From NCBI GenBank assembly GCA_963733145.1, contig CAVTCJ010000013.1, positions 248,001 to 312,000 on the forward strand: a stretch of 64,000 bases of DNA, given 5' to 3'. A model generated the notes under the pieces. The model did not search any database. It saw only the letters and a program-made list of their open reading frames with translations, and had not been told where the DNA came from. Positions 1-8,149 of the stretch are shown one piece after another (within the stretch, counting starts at the first letter, position 1; each line of letters opens with the position of its first letter). Position numbers and translations under genes: made by a program. This DNA comes from JAHIKV01 sp963733145 (lineage in GTDB: Bacteria; Planctomycetota; Planctomycetia; Pirellulales; Thermoguttaceae).

Positions 1-2
1 GC

Positions 3-374
3 TGGGTGATCGTGGGGGAGCCGTACTGGTTGCAGGAGCCGCCGGACGAGTACTTGCAGGCGATTGGGCTACCAAGAGACGCCTTCGGAAGCCACGCGGA
101 AAACGTTGAAGCAGGCCAGCGGCTAGGGCTCGACCTCGTGCATACTCTGGTGAGCAGCAAGGACGACCGGGACCGATATGAAGGTCTTCAGTGGCATGCG
201 ATGGCGGACTACGCGCGCAGCGACCGAGATGACGCTGATCTTCCAGAACTGCTGGAGCGCGTGGCGAAGGAGAAATCAGCCTACTTGAGGTGGGGTAGAG
301 ACGCCTTGGGCTGGGCGATCTACGTATTCAGATGTCCACACGCTCGGGGTGCGGAGGCGGTGTCGGGTGTCTAA
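3..374 (+). CDS. SAM-dependent methyltransferase, C-terminal part (cut by window edge)
   Basis: The frame is open to the left edge, so only the last ~123 residues are present. The fragment begins W-V-I-V-G-E-P-Y-W, which resembles the late strand of a class I SAM methyltransferase where a product-side G-E-P-x-W motif is common, and ends with a W-G-R-D-x-x-G-W-A-I-Y-V-F segment typical of the last beta strand. The SAM-binding part lies outside the window, so substrate and specificity cannot be judged. An ATG or GTG inside the fragment is not a credible start because the fold would be incomplete. The assignment rests on general resemblance to planctomycete type-11/25 methyltransferases. Confidence 0.55.
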   Translation, partial: WVIVGEPYWLQEPPDEYLQAIGLPRDAFGSHAENVEAGQRLGLDLVHTLVSSKDDRDRYEGLQWHAMADYARSDRDDADLPELLERVAKEKSAYLRWGRDALGWAIYVFRCPHARGAEAVSGV

Positions 375-388
375 CTGCCAGTTGAAAA

Positions 389-469
<81 letters not shown>

Positions 470-564
470 GAACTCCCCATAATCGACTTTTTCAACGGAC
501 TGCTAAATAGCGGTTGCAGACTACTGTCCCATCAAAACACCGTTTTACGACACCAGTTTGCGGA

Positions 565-1191
565 TCAACAACGGTTGTCCGGCAACAATCCGTCAACCTG
601 AATCCGCCCGGCCTCCCGGCCTTCAATCGTTACCGGCGCTTCCGCCGCGGCGGCGTAATCTTCGCGGCGGCGGTAGTCGGGCGATTCGCCGGGGCCGGTC
701 GGATCGCCGTAGACCTCGATCCGCCGCTCCGGCAGGTTGATGATCCAATAGTCGGGGATGCCGGCCCGGGCGTAGATACGCTTCTTCGTGGTGCGGTCGC
801 GGCGGAGGCTAACATCGGCAACTTCGACCACAATCGCCGCCTCTTGAGGACCGGGATGGCGCCGCGCGTATTGCTCGGGATTACCGCGGACAAGGGCTAC
901 GTCAGGCTCCGGCTCGCTGTCTTCCAGCGTAATCGGTTCCTGCGAGCGAACGTAATAGCCGGATGGAACAACACGCTCCAACGCCTTGGTCGTGAAATGT
1001 CTTGCCGTTGCATGAGGTGGGTTCTTTACCATTGTCGGCACGAGCCATCCTTCGAGGAGTTCCAACGGGTCGCCGTCGGCGAGAATCCCGGCGGCGATCA
1101 TCTCGTGATATTGCGAGACTGCCAGCCGGCAAACAGGCTCCGGTGGCATCGCGGGCGGAATGAAATTTCCGGTTGTTGACGAGGTAGACAT
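565..1191 (-). CDS. Uma2 family endonuclease (DUF820)
   Basis: The protein has the layout of the Uma2/DUF820 family, a PD-(D/E)XK nuclease-like fold that is greatly expanded in Planctomycetota and Cyanobacteria. Visible landmarks are the L-L-E-G-W-L-V stretch near residue 45, the E-P-E-P-D-V-A acidic motif, the A-I-V-V-E-V strand followed by D-x-x-x-K-K-R-I-Y-A-R-A-G-I-P-D-Y-W-I-I-N, and a C-terminal E-V-Y strand. These supply the D/E and E-x-K residues expected of the nuclease core. I chose the ATG at 1191 because a GAGG lies about 8 bases upstream; a GTG at 1221 in the same frame would add ten residues. Biological role is unknown for the family. It is convergent with the methyltransferase on its left. 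Confidence 0.85.
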   Translation of the reverse strand: MSTSSTTGNFIPPAMPPEPVCRLAVSQYHEMIAAGILADGDPLELLEGWLVPTMVKNPPHATARHFTTKALERVVPSGYYVRSQEPITLEDSEPEPDVALVRGNPEQYARRHPGPQEAAIVVEVADVSLRRDRTTKKRIYARAGIPDYWIINLPERRIEVYGDPTGPGESPDYRRREDYAAAAEAPVTIEGREAGRIQVDGLLPDNRC

Positions 1192-1409
1192 AGACGATGC
1201 CTCGGCGAACGTGACTGCCACTGTTCGATTCTAGCCCGTGCGGTGGATGGGCGTCAAGTTGCCAGGAGGACTGGCTTTACGACGTATCAAACCCTACCGC
1301 CGATTGACACCCTGCGGGCGCTCTGGCATATTGGCGGAGGTTCATTGTGGATTTGCCGCATTCTGGCCTGCGGCGAACATGCCATGTCCCTCATTTATAC
1401 TACACAATC

Positions 1410-2606
1410 ATGCCTTCCGATATGGAACAGCTCTACCAGGAACGGCTCGCCCGCTACGTGACCGCGATGCGGAACGAAAAGCCGGACCGGATCCCCATTC
1501 GGCCGTTCGTGGCCGAGTTCACGGCAAAATACGCGGGCTACACAATCCAGGAAGTGACCCAAGACTATCAAAAGGCCTTCGCCGCCGCCCGAAAGTGCGC
1601 CGCCGACTTCGATTGGGACGCCGTCGTGGGCAACATGGTCTACGTCTGGAGCGGGCTGGTGCAGACGATCGGCCTGAAGTATTACGCCACGCCCGGCGTC
1701 GAGATTCCACCGGACACCGGTTTCCAGTATCGCGAGCCGGAGGAGGACAACGCCTGGATGCGGCCGGACGAGTACGACCTGCTCGTCGCCGATCCGACGG
1801 GCTACCTGTTCAACGTATGGCTGCCGCGGGTGGCGCGGGACGTCAGCCCGATGGGTGAGCCGACCAGCTTTCGCAACAATATGTCGTTCCTTAAGGGCGG
1901 CATGGCGATGCTGGGCTACTTCGGCGGCTTCGGCACGCAGGCCGCTCTGCTGCGAAGCGAGTCGGGCACGGTCTCGGCGATCTCGGGCATTCTGAAGGCC
2001 CCGCTGGACATCCTGGCCGACAAGCTGCGGGGTTACAAGGGGATGTGCACCGACCTGTTCCGCCAGCCGGCGAAGGTGCAGGCGGCCTGCGAGGCGTTGG
2101 CCCCGCACCTGCTGCACGTCGCCCTGAGTGGGGCCGACCCGGATAAAAACGTGCCGGTCACGGTCTGGCTGCATCGCGGCTGTCCGCCGTTCCTCTCGCC
2201 CGGCCAGTTCGAGAAATACTACTGGCCCACGCTGAAGTGGATCATCGAGGAGCTATGGGCGCGGGGCCATCAGACTTTGTTCTACGCCGAGGGCGAGTGG
2301 AACCCGGTGTTGAAGTGGATCGGGGAACTGCCCGAGCAGAGCATCGTCTATCACGTCGACCGGGGCGACATTTTCGAGGTGCATCGGGCCGTCGGCGAGA
2401 AGTTCTGCATCAGCGGCGGGATTCCGAACGACCTGCTGGCCTTCGGCACGCCGGACCAGGTCCGCGAGTGCTGTAAAAAAGTGATCGACGGCGTGGCCCG
2501 CGATGGCGGATACATCATGGACGCCGGGGCCATCATGCAAGACGACACGAAAGCGGAAAACCTGCGGGCGTTGACCGAGTTCACCCGCGAATATGGAGTA
2601 TATTGA
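1410..2606 (+). CDS. Uroporphyrinogen decarboxylase-like methyltransferase (URO-D/MtaA family)
   Basis: This 398-residue protein resembles the URO-D superfamily that includes MtaA/CmuA-type methylcobamide methyltransferases: R-I-P-I-R-P near the start, a long middle region, and a C-terminal I-S-G-G-I-P-N-D-L-L...G-T-P-D-Q-V-R-E-C-C-K-K-V segment. The corrinoid protein at 3485 supports a role in moving a methyl group to or from a corrinoid rather than haem synthesis. The strand that in MtaA carries the zinc-binding H-x-C reads V-Y-H-V-D here, so the cysteine appears replaced; the later Cys (F-C-I-S-G-G) is present. I chose ATG 1410 because homology begins there and not in the 21 residues upstream. 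Substrate is unknown. Confidence 0.8.
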   Translation: MPSDMEQLYQERLARYVTAMRNEKPDRIPIRPFVAEFTAKYAGYTIQEVTQDYQKAFAAARKCAADFDWDAVVGNMVYVWSGLVQTIGLKYYATPGVEIPPDTGFQYREPEEDNAWMRPDEYDLLVADPTGYLFNVWLPRVARDVSPMGEPTSFRNNMSFLKGGMAMLGYFGGFGTQAALLRSESGTVSAISGILKAPLDILADKLRGYKGMCTDLFRQPAKVQAACEALAPHLLHVALSGADPDKNVPVTVWLHRGCPPFLSPGQFEKYYWPTLKWIIEELWARGHQTLFYAEGEWNPVLKWIGELPEQSIVYHVDRGDIFEVHRAVGEKFCISGGIPNDLLAFGTPDQVRECCKKVIDGVARDGGYIMDAGAIMQDDTKAENLRALTEFTREYGVY

Positions 2607-2607
2607 C

Positions 2608-2787
2608 ATGAGCGACAAGATCGAAGAGGGAACCATCGACCGGCCGCCGGGAACCTGCATCACCTGGGAGGAGAAGCGGAAGGAGTTTCCGCCCATCAGC
2701 GGCGACGAGGCGCTCGTCAAACGGGTGTGGGAAGAAGTGGATGCTTTCGGTTACATGTATATTTGGCAGGTGTTGTTGTCGTTTTGA
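2608..2787 (+). CDS. Small hypothetical protein downstream of URO-D methyltransferase
   Basis: A 59-residue frame starts one base after the URO-D stop, so the two are probably co-transcribed and translationally coupled. The sequence is polar (M-S-D-K-I-E-E-G, then P-P-G-T-C-I-T-W-E-E-K-R-K-E-F-P-P-I-S-G-D-E-A-L) and ends in an aromatic-rich tail. It could be the N-terminal remnant of a longer gene cut off by the DUF4160/DUF2442 pair that follows. I do not recognise a family. Confidence 0.5.
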   Translation: MSDKIEEGTIDRPPGTCITWEEKRKEFPPISGDEALVKRVWEEVDAFGYMYIWQVLLSF

Positions 2788-2815
2788 GGTACAATGACGA
2801 AGGGAACGGAGATCC

Positions 2816-3052
2816 ATGCCGACTGTCCTTGAGGAAGGTCCATACAGCCTGGTTTTCTTCAGTTCCGACAGGGGCGAGCCGCCTCATATACACGTAAAGC
2901 GCGATCGCCTGATCGCGAAGTTTTGGCTCGCTCCGGTAGTGATGGCAAAAAACCTGGGTTTTCCGGGACACGAATTGAACCGTATCGCCCGGCTTGTCGC
3001 CAAGCGAGAAACAACATTGCTGGAGGCGTGGCATGAGTACTTTGACACTTGA
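2816..3052 (+). CDS. DUF4160 domain-containing protein
   Basis: This 78-residue protein carries the DUF4160 signature: an aromatic strand (Y-S-L-V-F-F-S-S-D) followed by P-P-H-I-H-V and ending in an amphipathic helix with L-L-E-A-W-H-E-Y-F. The family is normally encoded next to a DUF2442 protein, as here, where the next gene overlaps by 20 bases. Such pairs behave in genomes like small mobile two-gene modules and have been suggested to be toxin-antitoxin-like; that function is inference. The pair sits between the URO-D methyltransferase and its corrinoid protein, which suggests a later insertion. Confidence 0.85.
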   Translation: MPTVLEEGPYSLVFFSSDRGEPPHIHVKRDRLIAKFWLAPVVMAKNLGFPGHELNRIARLVAKRETTLLEAWHEYFDT

Positions 3053-3329
3053 AATCGACCCTCTGGCTACGGTAGTCGCGGTCACGGAAGAAGATTTGAC
3101 CGTGGACTTGGTTGACGGTCGCCGCATCGTGGTGCCCTTGGCCTGGTATCCGCGTCTGCTGAACGCAACCGAAGCCGAGCGCGGGAATCGGCGGTTGCTG
3201 GGGGACGGATATGCCATCGAATGGCCCGATCTCGATGAACACATCGGCATCGAAGGGCTGTTGGCGGGGCGACATAGCGGCGAAAGCGCGCAATCCTTGA
3301 AAAAATGGCTGGCCTCACGGCCGAAGTAG
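3033..3329 (+). CDS. DUF2442 domain-containing protein
   Basis: This 98-residue protein matches the DUF2442 pattern: V-T-E-E-D-L-T-V-D-L-V-D-G-R-R-I-V-V-P-L-A-W-Y-P-R-L, then a G-Y-A-I-E-W-P-D-L-D-E-H-I-G-I-E-G-L-L core. ATG 3033 overlaps the end of the DUF4160 gene by 20 bases, indicating one transcript and coupled translation. An upstream in-frame start at 2994 would add 13 residues with no similarity to the family. Together with DUF4160 it forms a compact two-gene unit of unproven, possibly toxin-antitoxin-like function. Confidence 0.85.
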   Translation: MSTLTLEIDPLATVVAVTEEDLTVDLVDGRRIVVPLAWYPRLLNATEAERGNRRLLGDGYAIEWPDLDEHIGIEGLLAGRHSGESAQSLKKWLASRPK

Positions 3330-3350
3330 CGTCTGTTGCGGAAAGCGTGC

Positions 3351-3432
3351 GTAGGGTGGGACAAGCAAAGCGCGGTCCCACCACTAACAGTGAGAGACAT
3401 GGTGGGACCGCGCTTCGCTTGTCCCACCCTAC
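3351..3432. repeat. Palindromic repeat, C family (GTAGGGTGGGACAAGC)
   Basis: Two inverted copies of GTAGGGTGGGACAAGC...GCGGTCCCACC face each other with a short spacer. The same family recurs, in diverged form, at 5236-5330, 57427-57510 and as a tandem array at 58857-59062. It fills most of the gap between the DUF2442 gene and the corrinoid protein. Confidence 0.9.
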
Positions 3433-3484
3433 GACTAAGTAACAGCTTGCTCCCATGCTCGGCGCGGGACCGTGGAGAAAATAA

Positions 3485-4123
3485 ATGAGCGAGTCAGAAA
3501 GTCTGTTCGAGGCCGTGGCCGCGGCGCGGGAAGACCGGGTAATGGAGTTGGTGCGGGAGCAAATCGCCGCGGGAACGCCCGCCGTCGATATTCTCGCCGA
3601 ATGCAACCGCGGCATGGTCGAGCTGGGCAACCGTTTCGCCGACGGCGAGTGCTTTTTGCCCGACTTGATGTTCGCCGGTATGATTATGAAGTCCGTGGCC
3701 GCCGAGCTGAAGCCGCTGCTGGAGAAAACCGCCGCGAGCGCCTCGCGGGGCACGGTCGTGCTCGGCTCGGTGCAGCACGACGTACACGACATCGGCAAGG
3801 ACATCGTGGCCACGATGCTCCGCGGCGTGGGCTTCGAGGTCGTCGATCTGGGCGTCGACGTTCCGCCCGAGAAGTTCGTCGCGGCCATTACCGAACACAG
3901 CCCGCAGGTGGTGGGCATGAGCGTCCTGCTGACCACCTGCTTCAAGTCGGTCATCGCCACCGTGAAGGCGATCGAAGCGGCGGGCTGCCGGAAAAACGTC
4001 TCGATCATGGTCGGCGGCGCGGCGGCCAGCGACTTGCTCCGCGAAAACGCCGGTTGTGATTTTTATGGAAAGACGGCCGTCGACGGCGTGAAGTTCGCCA
4101 GCCAGTCGGTCGAGGCGGCATAA
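3485..4123 (+). CDS. Corrinoid (cobalamin-binding) methyltransferase carrier protein
   Basis: The 212-residue protein has the two-domain layout of MtaC/MtbC/MtmC-type corrinoid proteins: an N-terminal helical bundle (about residues 1-85, with V-E-L-G-N-R-F-A-D-G-E-C-F-L-P-D-L) and a C-terminal Rossmann-like B12 domain. The cobalt-ligating motif D-x-H-x-x-G is present at about residues 99-104 (D-V-H-D-I-G), followed by M-S-V-L-L-T-T and V-G-G-A. It should carry a methyl group on cobalamin between methyltransferases; the URO-D protein at 1410 is the likely partner. The third component, a substrate:corrinoid methyltransferase, is not seen here. ATG 3485 follows an A-rich leader. Confidence 0.88.
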   Translation: MSESESLFEAVAAAREDRVMELVREQIAAGTPAVDILAECNRGMVELGNRFADGECFLPDLMFAGMIMKSVAAELKPLLEKTAASASRGTVVLGSVQHDVHDIGKDIVATMLRGVGFEVVDLGVDVPPEKFVAAITEHSPQVVGMSVLLTTCFKSVIATVKAIEAAGCRKNVSIMVGGAAASDLLRENAGCDFYGKTAVDGVKFASQSVEAA

Positions 4124-4135
4124 CGTTGCACACTA

Positions 4136-4162
4136 CGTTCCCATGCGGAGCATGGGAACGAG
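4136..4162. repeat. Palindromic repeat, F family
   Basis: CGTTCCCATGCGGAGCATGG plus GAACG is a perfect hairpin between the corrinoid gene and the DUF1573 gene. Similar copies lie at 22737-22876. Confidence 0.85.
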
Positions 4163-4184
4163 AAGACGTGTCAAGACAACTACC

Positions 4185-5213
4185 ATGAAAAACTCGCACA
4201 TTTCCCTGGCCCTGGCCGCATTACTGGCTTCAGTGCTTTTCATCCCCGCCGCCAGCGGACAGGAGTGGGCCCAGAAGATGTTCGGCAACGAGACCGCGCA
4301 CGATTTCGGCGTCGTCGCCCGCGGCGCAAAGGTCGAGTACAGTTTCGTCCTCGAAAACATCTACGAGGAAGACGTCCACGTCGCGTCGGTCACGTCGAGT
4401 TGCGGCTGTTCGAAGGCGGAGGCCAGCAAGCGAACGCTGAAAACCTGGGAGAAAGCCGCGATTGTGGTCCAGGTCGATACCCGCGGCTTCCTGGGCCCGA
4501 AGGACTCGACGATCACCGTGGTCTTCGACCTCCCCTACCACGCGGAAGTGCAACTCCACGTCCACTCTTTCATCCGCGGCGACGTGGTGGTGCAGCCGGG
4601 AGCGGCCGAACTGGGCTCGGTCGAGCAAGGGGCCGGCGCACAGCGGGTCCTGAAAATCAGCTACGCCGGACGCAACGACTGGAAGATCGAGCGGGTCGAA
4701 TGCGCCGATCCAAACGTCGAGGCCCGCGCCGTCGAGACCAGCCGCGGGGCGGGAAGAGTCAACTACGACCTCATGGTCACGCTCAAGAAGGACGCGCCGC
4801 CGGGCTATATCCGCGACCAGTTGATCCTGGTGACCAACGACGCCAACCCCCGCTCCGCCCGGGTGCCGGTCTCGGTCGAGGGAGTGGTTACGACCGCGCT
4901 GGCCGTCCGGCCGTCGCCGCTGATGATGGGCCTGGCCGAGCCGGGAAAGCCCCTCACGCGAAACCTGGTCGTCACCGGCCGCACGCCCTTCCGCATCACC
5001 GCGGTCCGTTCGAGCGACGGACGGTTCCAGTGCAAAATCTCCGACGAGGCGAAGAAGGTCCACATCATTCCGGTCACGTTCCTGGCCACGGGCGCGAAGG
5101 CCGCTGCCGGCAAGGCAGAGACGAAGATTCGCATCGAGACCGACGTGTCCGGCGGGGCCGTCGTCGAGGTCGCCGCCTCGGTGCAGATCGTCGTCGCTCC
5201 CCAGCCGCAATAA
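4185..5213 (+). CDS. DUF1573 domain-containing secreted protein
   Basis: The 342-residue protein starts with a signal peptide (positively charged M-K-N-S-H, hydrophobic core, cleavage after A-A-S-G-Q or nearby). Next comes a DUF1573 immunoglobulin-like domain: H-D-F-G-V-V-A-R-G-A-K-V-E-Y-S-F followed by T-S-S-C-G-C, the typical Cys pair of the family. The C-terminal two thirds contain further beta-rich repeats. The family is abundant in Planctomycetota and Bacteroidota and is presumed periplasmic or cell-surface; molecular function is unknown. I chose ATG 4185 because the signal peptide begins there; a start at 4143 would lie within a dispersed repeat. Confidence 0.88.
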   Translation: MKNSHISLALAALLASVLFIPAASGQEWAQKMFGNETAHDFGVVARGAKVEYSFVLENIYEEDVHVASVTSSCGCSKAEASKRTLKTWEKAAIVVQVDTRGFLGPKDSTITVVFDLPYHAEVQLHVHSFIRGDVVVQPGAAELGSVEQGAGAQRVLKISYAGRNDWKIERVECADPNVEARAVETSRGAGRVNYDLMVTLKKDAPPGYIRDQLILVTNDANPRSARVPVSVEGVVTTALAVRPSPLMMGLAEPGKPLTRNLVVTGRTPFRITAVRSSDGRFQCKISDEAKKVHIIPVTFLATGAKAAAGKAETKIRIETDVSGGAVVEVAASVQIVVAPQPQ

Positions 5214-5235
5214 ACGCCCGCGGCTTCGTCAACGT

Positions 5236-5362
5236 GTAGGGTGGGTCGGGCGCAGCGCTGCCCCACCATGATCTGCGTAACTGATGCGCAACTGCAGGGT
5301 GGGGCCGCGCTGCGCTTGACCCACCCTACTTTTTGTTGAGCAGGCGGGACGCCTGCACCACA
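5236..5362. repeat. Palindromic repeats (C-like and H-like) filling 5214-5534
   Basis: This 321-base gene-free stretch holds an inverted pair of a diverged C-family repeat (5236-5330, GTAGGGTGGGTCGGGCGCAG against its complement) followed by a half copy of the H family (AGGCGGGACGCCTGCACCAC). From about 5363 to the chemoreceptor RBS at ~5521 I see nothing specific. The promoter of the chemoreceptor gene presumably lies there. Confidence 0.8.
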
Positions 5363-5534
5363 ATTTTTTGGACGACCACAGAGTCCGCCAGCACGCCGCT
5401 TCGTCAGGGCCGGAAAAATCCTTGCAATCGCTTCCGTCGCCGGCACCCTCGCTGCACGTCCCCCCCGAAGGCTATGCAAGGGAGAAAAATGCGACCTATG
5501 TTTGGACATACCATTCCGCTTAGGGAGCCGGCGA

Positions 5535-7826
5535 ATGAAACTCAGATCGAAAATCCTCCTCCTCTGTGCCTCAGGCATCGTCTTTACCGCCCTGGCCGTC
5601 GTCGGGGCCGTCCTCAATCAGGACGCCAAAATCGACGACCACCTGACGAAGCAGATGAACGAGCGGGCACGGGCGGAGAGCGCGAAAGCCGTCAACGACG
5701 TCTATCAGATGTTGCGCATGCAACGGCAACACGTCATCGACAAGGTCCGCGGGGACTTGAAGACCGCCGCCCTGCTGCTGAAACAGGCGGGCGAGGTCTC
5801 GCTTTCGTCGGAAACCGTAAAATGGAACACCGTCGCTCCCGCCGGCAAAGAATCCCGGCAGGTCGCGCTGCCGAAGCTGATGGCCGGCAAACAATGGCTG
5901 GGCGACAACCGCGGATCCCGGCAGCCTTCGCCGCTCGTCGAGCAATTCCATGCGCTCGTCGACGGCGTCGCGGCGATCTATCAGCGGGTGGGCGAGACCG
6001 ACGAAATGCTCTGCATCGCCTCGAGCGAAAACGGCGGCGGCCCCTTGGCGCCGGGGACCTGGCTGCCGGTGACCAATTCGGACGGCACCGCAAAACCGGT
6101 CGTCCAGGCCGTGCTCCACGGCGAAACGTTCGTCGGCCGCGCCCAGGTGGGCGACCAGTGGTACGTCTCCGCCTACGAACCGATCGTGGATTCCGCGAAG
6201 CGGGTGGTTGGCGTGCTCTCGGTCGGCGTGAAGCAGGACGCGGTTCCCGATCTGCGTCAAGCGGTGGCGGAAGTGTCGGTCGGCCGCGGCGGCGACGTGT
6301 TTATCATCCAGGGTTTCGGCGACTCGAAAGGCCGCTGCCTGATCGCCAACAAAGCCCCGAACGAAGGGCAAAACAACTGGGACGCCCGCGACGCCGACGG
6401 CATTTTATTCATCCAGTCGCTCGTCTCGAAGGCCCAGACGGCCAACAGCGGCGAGTGCATTTTTGTGAAATATCCGTTTCGGGCGCACAACGACGGCCCG
6501 ATCCAGTGGAAAATTGCCGCCGCCGCCTACTTCCGGCCTTGGGGGTGGATCGTCGGCGCCTCTTCCGACCTGGACGATTACGCCGGCGCACGCGCGGAAG
6601 TGATCGGCGGTCTGGAGCGGGTGGTCTATTGGAGCATGGCCAGCGCCCTGGCCGCGCTGCTGCTCTGCGGCGCCGTCGCGGTGGCCTACTCCGGCCGGAT
6701 CACCGCGCCGCTGGTCCGCGCGGTGACAATGATGGAAGACATTGCCCGCGGCGACTACGGCCGGCGTCTGCCTCCCGGCGGTGGTTATGAACTCAATCGG
6801 CTGGCGGCGGCCATCAACACCGCCGCCGAAGCGACCGATCGGGCGATGCACGAGGCCAAGGAGGCCGCCCAACGCGAAAGCAAGATTGAAGTCGAACGGA
6901 AGACCTCGGCGGCTTTGCGGCGCAAAGTCGATCGGCTGCTGGAGGTGGTCCGCGCCGCCGCCAAGGGCGACCTCACCGTCGGCGTGCCCGTCGAAGGCGA
7001 CGAGCCGGTCGACGAACTGGCCGCCGGCATCGCCCAAATGCTCGGCGATCTGGCGGAGATCATCGGCCAGGTGTCGGAGAGCACCGCCCAATTTCAGGAG
7101 GTGTCGCGGGTAATCGCCGACGGCTCGCAGCAGTTGTCTCTCGGCGCCCAGAATCAAAGCGCCGGGGTCGAGGAGATCACCGCGTCGATCGAGGACCTGA
7201 CGCACTCGATCGAGGCCGTGGGCGACAACGCCGCGGGCGCCAACCGCGTCGCCACCGACGCCAACCGCTTCGCCGAGCACGGCGGAGAGGCCGTGCGGAA
7301 ATCGATCGACGCCATGAAGCTGATCCAAACCAGCTCGGAGAAAATCGGCGAGATCACCCAGGTGATTTCCGACATCGCCGGGCAGACCAATCTGCTGGCG
7401 CTGAACGCGGCCATCGAGGCCGCCCGCGCCGGCGAGCACGGCATGGGCTTCGCCGTGGTGGCCGACGAGGTCCGCAAGCTGGCCGAGCGGTCGAACCAGG
7501 CCGCCCGCGAAATCGCCGCGCTGATCAAAGAGTCCTCGCGGCGCGTGGCCGAAGGGGCCGAGTTGAGCGAGCAGACCGGCGAGGCGCTGCGGAAGATCGT
7601 CTCGGGGGTCGAGTCGACGGCGGCCAAGATCGCCGAAATCGCCGCCTCCACCGCCGAGCAGGCGGCCAGCGCCCGCGAAGTCTCCCACGCCATCCAGAGC
7701 ATCGCCGAAGTCACCGAGCAATCGGCGGCCGGCAGCGAGGAAATGGCCTCCAGCAGCGAACAACTGGGCGCCCAGGCGACCGGGCTCCGCGAGCTGGTCA
7801 GCCGCTTCAAAACCCGCGCCGGGTGA
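5535..7826 (+). CDS. Methyl-accepting chemotaxis protein with Cache_3/Cache_2 sensor domain
   Basis: A 763-residue chemoreceptor. Residues ~5-27 form TM1, then a large periplasmic Cache_3/Cache_2 fusion-type sensor (W-Y-V-S-A-Y-E-P-I-V-D, G-V-L-S-V-G-V-K, and P-W-G-W-I-V-G-A-S at its end). TM2 is near 362-385, followed by a HAMP region (R-I-T-A-P-L) and a second HAMP-like stretch. The signalling domain is at ~500-763, with the conserved hairpin tip I-A-G-Q-T-N-L-L-A-L-N-A-A-I-E-A-A-R-A-G-E near residue 613. It should sense a small ligand outside the membrane and signal to CheA/CheW. No CheW-binding partners or CheR/CheB lie nearby. ATG 5535 has AGGGAG about 9 bases upstream. Confidence 0.93.
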   Translation: MKLRSKILLLCASGIVFTALAVVGAVLNQDAKIDDHLTKQMNERARAESAKAVNDVYQMLRMQRQHVIDKVRGDLKTAALLLKQAGEVSLSSETVKWNTVAPAGKESRQVALPKLMAGKQWLGDNRGSRQPSPLVEQFHALVDGVAAIYQRVGETDEMLCIASSENGGGPLAPGTWLPVTNSDGTAKPVVQAVLHGETFVGRAQVGDQWYVSAYEPIVDSAKRVVGVLSVGVKQDAVPDLRQAVAEVSVGRGGDVFIIQGFGDSKGRCLIANKAPNEGQNNWDARDADGILFIQSLVSKAQTANSGECIFVKYPFRAHNDGPIQWKIAAAAYFRPWGWIVGASSDLDDYAGARAEVIGGLERVVYWSMASALAALLLCGAVAVAYSGRITAPLVRAVTMMEDIARGDYGRRLPPGGGYELNRLAAAINTAAEATDRAMHEAKEAAQRESKIEVERKTSAALRRKVDRLLEVVRAAAKGDLTVGVPVEGDEPVDELAAGIAQMLGDLAEIIGQVSESTAQFQEVSRVIADGSQQLSLGAQNQSAGVEEITASIEDLTHSIEAVGDNAAGANRVATDANRFAEHGGEAVRKSIDAMKLIQTSSEKIGEITQVISDIAGQTNLLALNAAIEAARAGEHGMGFAVVADEVRKLAERSNQAAREIAALIKESSRRVAEGAELSEQTGEALRKIVSGVESTAAKIAEIAASTAEQAASAREVSHAIQSIAEVTEQSAAGSEEMASSSEQLGAQATGLRELVSRFKTRAG

Positions 7827-7852
7827 CGCCGCGGAAAGGAATCTCGCTGCCC

Positions 7853-8050
7853 GTTTAGCGGCCGTCGGCACGACGGCCTTCGCTCCGCCCCAAGCCGCCG
7901 TGCCGGCGGCTGCTAAACGTTCATAATAGCCCAAGCCGCCGTGCCGGCGGCTGTTAAACGTTCACACGCCATGCCGGCGGCTGCTAAACGCCCGATGTCA
8001 CACACGCCGTCGCGCCGCTGTTGGGGTGGCAGTACAACTGCCACCCCAAC
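7853..8050. repeat. Cluster of palindromic repeats (B and D families)
   Basis: The gap 7827-8149 holds three or four B-family copies (GCCGTGCCGGCGGCTGCTAA, in both orientations, 7853-7991) and one D-family hairpin (GTTGGGGTGGCAGTACAACT and its complement, 8020-8050). Nothing else is recognisable apart from the short serC leader. B-family copies recur at 9263, 29055, 41093 and 60810; D-family copies at 43870 and 54153. Confidence 0.92.
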
Positions 8051-8149
8051 ATATCGCTGGCCGTCGCCGGGGGCCTGGACAACTGCCCGGCTTTCGTTAC
8101 ACTGGATGCGATTGGGTTTTTCGCCACTTCGTCACTATAGGATGCGACC

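Noticed and set aside
514..1179. Plus-strand 221-residue frame across the first Uma2 gene
   Set aside because: Antisense shadow of a conserved gene; composition is Arg-rich with no family motif.
5333..6790. Plus-strand 485-residue frame overlapping the chemoreceptor start
   Set aside because: Arg-rich frame in the wrong phase; the chemoreceptor frame has full domain conservation.
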